From: an uncultured Pyrinomonas sp.
GTDB taxonomy: Bacteria > Acidobacteriota > Blastocatellia > Pyrinomonadales > Pyrinomonadaceae
Direction of reading: 5' to 3'
DNA length: 5,862 nucleotides
Assembly (NCBI GenBank): GCA_937135995.1
Contig: CAKZOF010000720.1
Span: forward strand, 1 to 5,862
Each line of letters opens with the position of its first letter. The first letter of the stretch is position 1. The translations under genes and the position numbers were made by a program. The notes below the pieces were generated by a model, which searched no databases, was not told where the DNA came from, and saw only the letters and a list, made by a program, of their open reading frames with translations. Positions 5,735 through 5,862 of the stretch are shown piece by piece.

Positions 5735-5800
5735 CTAGAAGCTATCTCATTTACGGCATGATTCTTCCTCAGCTTTTGCCGCTTTTGAGATAACTTCTAG
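5735..5800. repeat. 66-bp nested imperfect palindrome with CTAG ends
   Basis: CTAGAAGCTATCTCA (5735-5749) is the reverse complement of TGAGATAACTTCTAG (5786-5800) except for one position, which becomes a G-U pair in a minus-strand transcript. Inside, after symmetric 4-base gaps, CGGCA (5754-5758) pairs with TGCCG (5777-5781) around an 18-base loop. No T-run follows on either strand, so it is not a typical terminator. It may be a REP-like or MITE-like palindromic element, or the leader structure of the minus-strand gene. Confidence 0.75.
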
Positions 5801-5862
5801 CGCAACCTCACTTGATGATCTAGTCATCGTCTCTTTGCCTCTTATTAGCCCCGGAGACAGGC
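5747..5862 (-). other. Short open frame entering from the right edge, possible coding remnant
   Basis: On the minus strand a frame is open from the window edge to a TGA at 5749-5747, including an ATG at 5827-5825 and the helical-looking segment SSSEVALEVISKAAKAEEES. That segment resembles the style of the downstream helical-repeat protein, so this could be an upstream piece of the same gene in another frame. It overlaps the palindrome at 5735-5800. The segment 5641-5746 between it and the ATG at 5640 shows no gene and no clear promoter. Too short for a firm call. Confidence 0.25.

Overview
The left two thirds of the window is GC-rich (roughly 60-65% by eye). It carries a compact plus-strand cluster for anaerobic nitrogen-oxide metabolism: a NarK-type nitrate/nitrite transporter (630-1838), a RIC/YtfE/ScdA-type di-iron iron-sulfur-repair protein (2105-2860), and a stand-alone hemerythrin-domain protein whose start overlaps the RIC stop (2857-3369). 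Between narK and ric there is a short stretch with coding character in two successive frames (1857-2041), best read as a small unrecognised gene with a one-base frameshift. The likely logic is that NarK imports nitrate or exports nitrite for respiration, and the two di-iron proteins protect or repair Fe centres against nitric oxide and other nitrosative or oxidative by-products.

A separate plus-strand gene (3535-4293), with its own candidate promoter, encodes a UlaG-like metallo-beta-lactamase-fold hydrolase. It keeps the HxHxDH, GDT and late His motifs but appears to have Ser where the third-motif His is expected. The stretch 4294-4814 has no intact gene. It holds a perfect 11-bp tandem duplication which, if collapsed to one copy, joins two open frames into one of about 124 codons that still has one internal TGA; this may be a decayed gene.

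The right end is less GC-rich and holds a minus-strand gene (4858-5640) for an alpha-helical-repeat protein I cannot assign. A one-base slip in a G6 run (C6 on the plus strand, 4955-4960) replaces its natural C-terminus. Removing one G gives a 274-residue protein whose restored tail matches its own internal repeat. Upstream of it, at 5735-5800, lies a 66-bp nested imperfect palindrome with CTAG ends. The left edge holds the 3' end of another gene, also apparently shifted by one base at a C4 run.

The organism is a high-GC bacterium able to respire nitrate. A proteobacterium is compatible with the cluster. The helical-repeat protein reminded me of hypothetical proteins in Acidobacteria of the Blastocatellia type, but that is memory only and unverified. 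The repeated single-base frame breaks suggest either indel errors in the assembly or a region undergoing gene decay. I found no tRNA, rRNA, CRISPR array or recognisable transposase.
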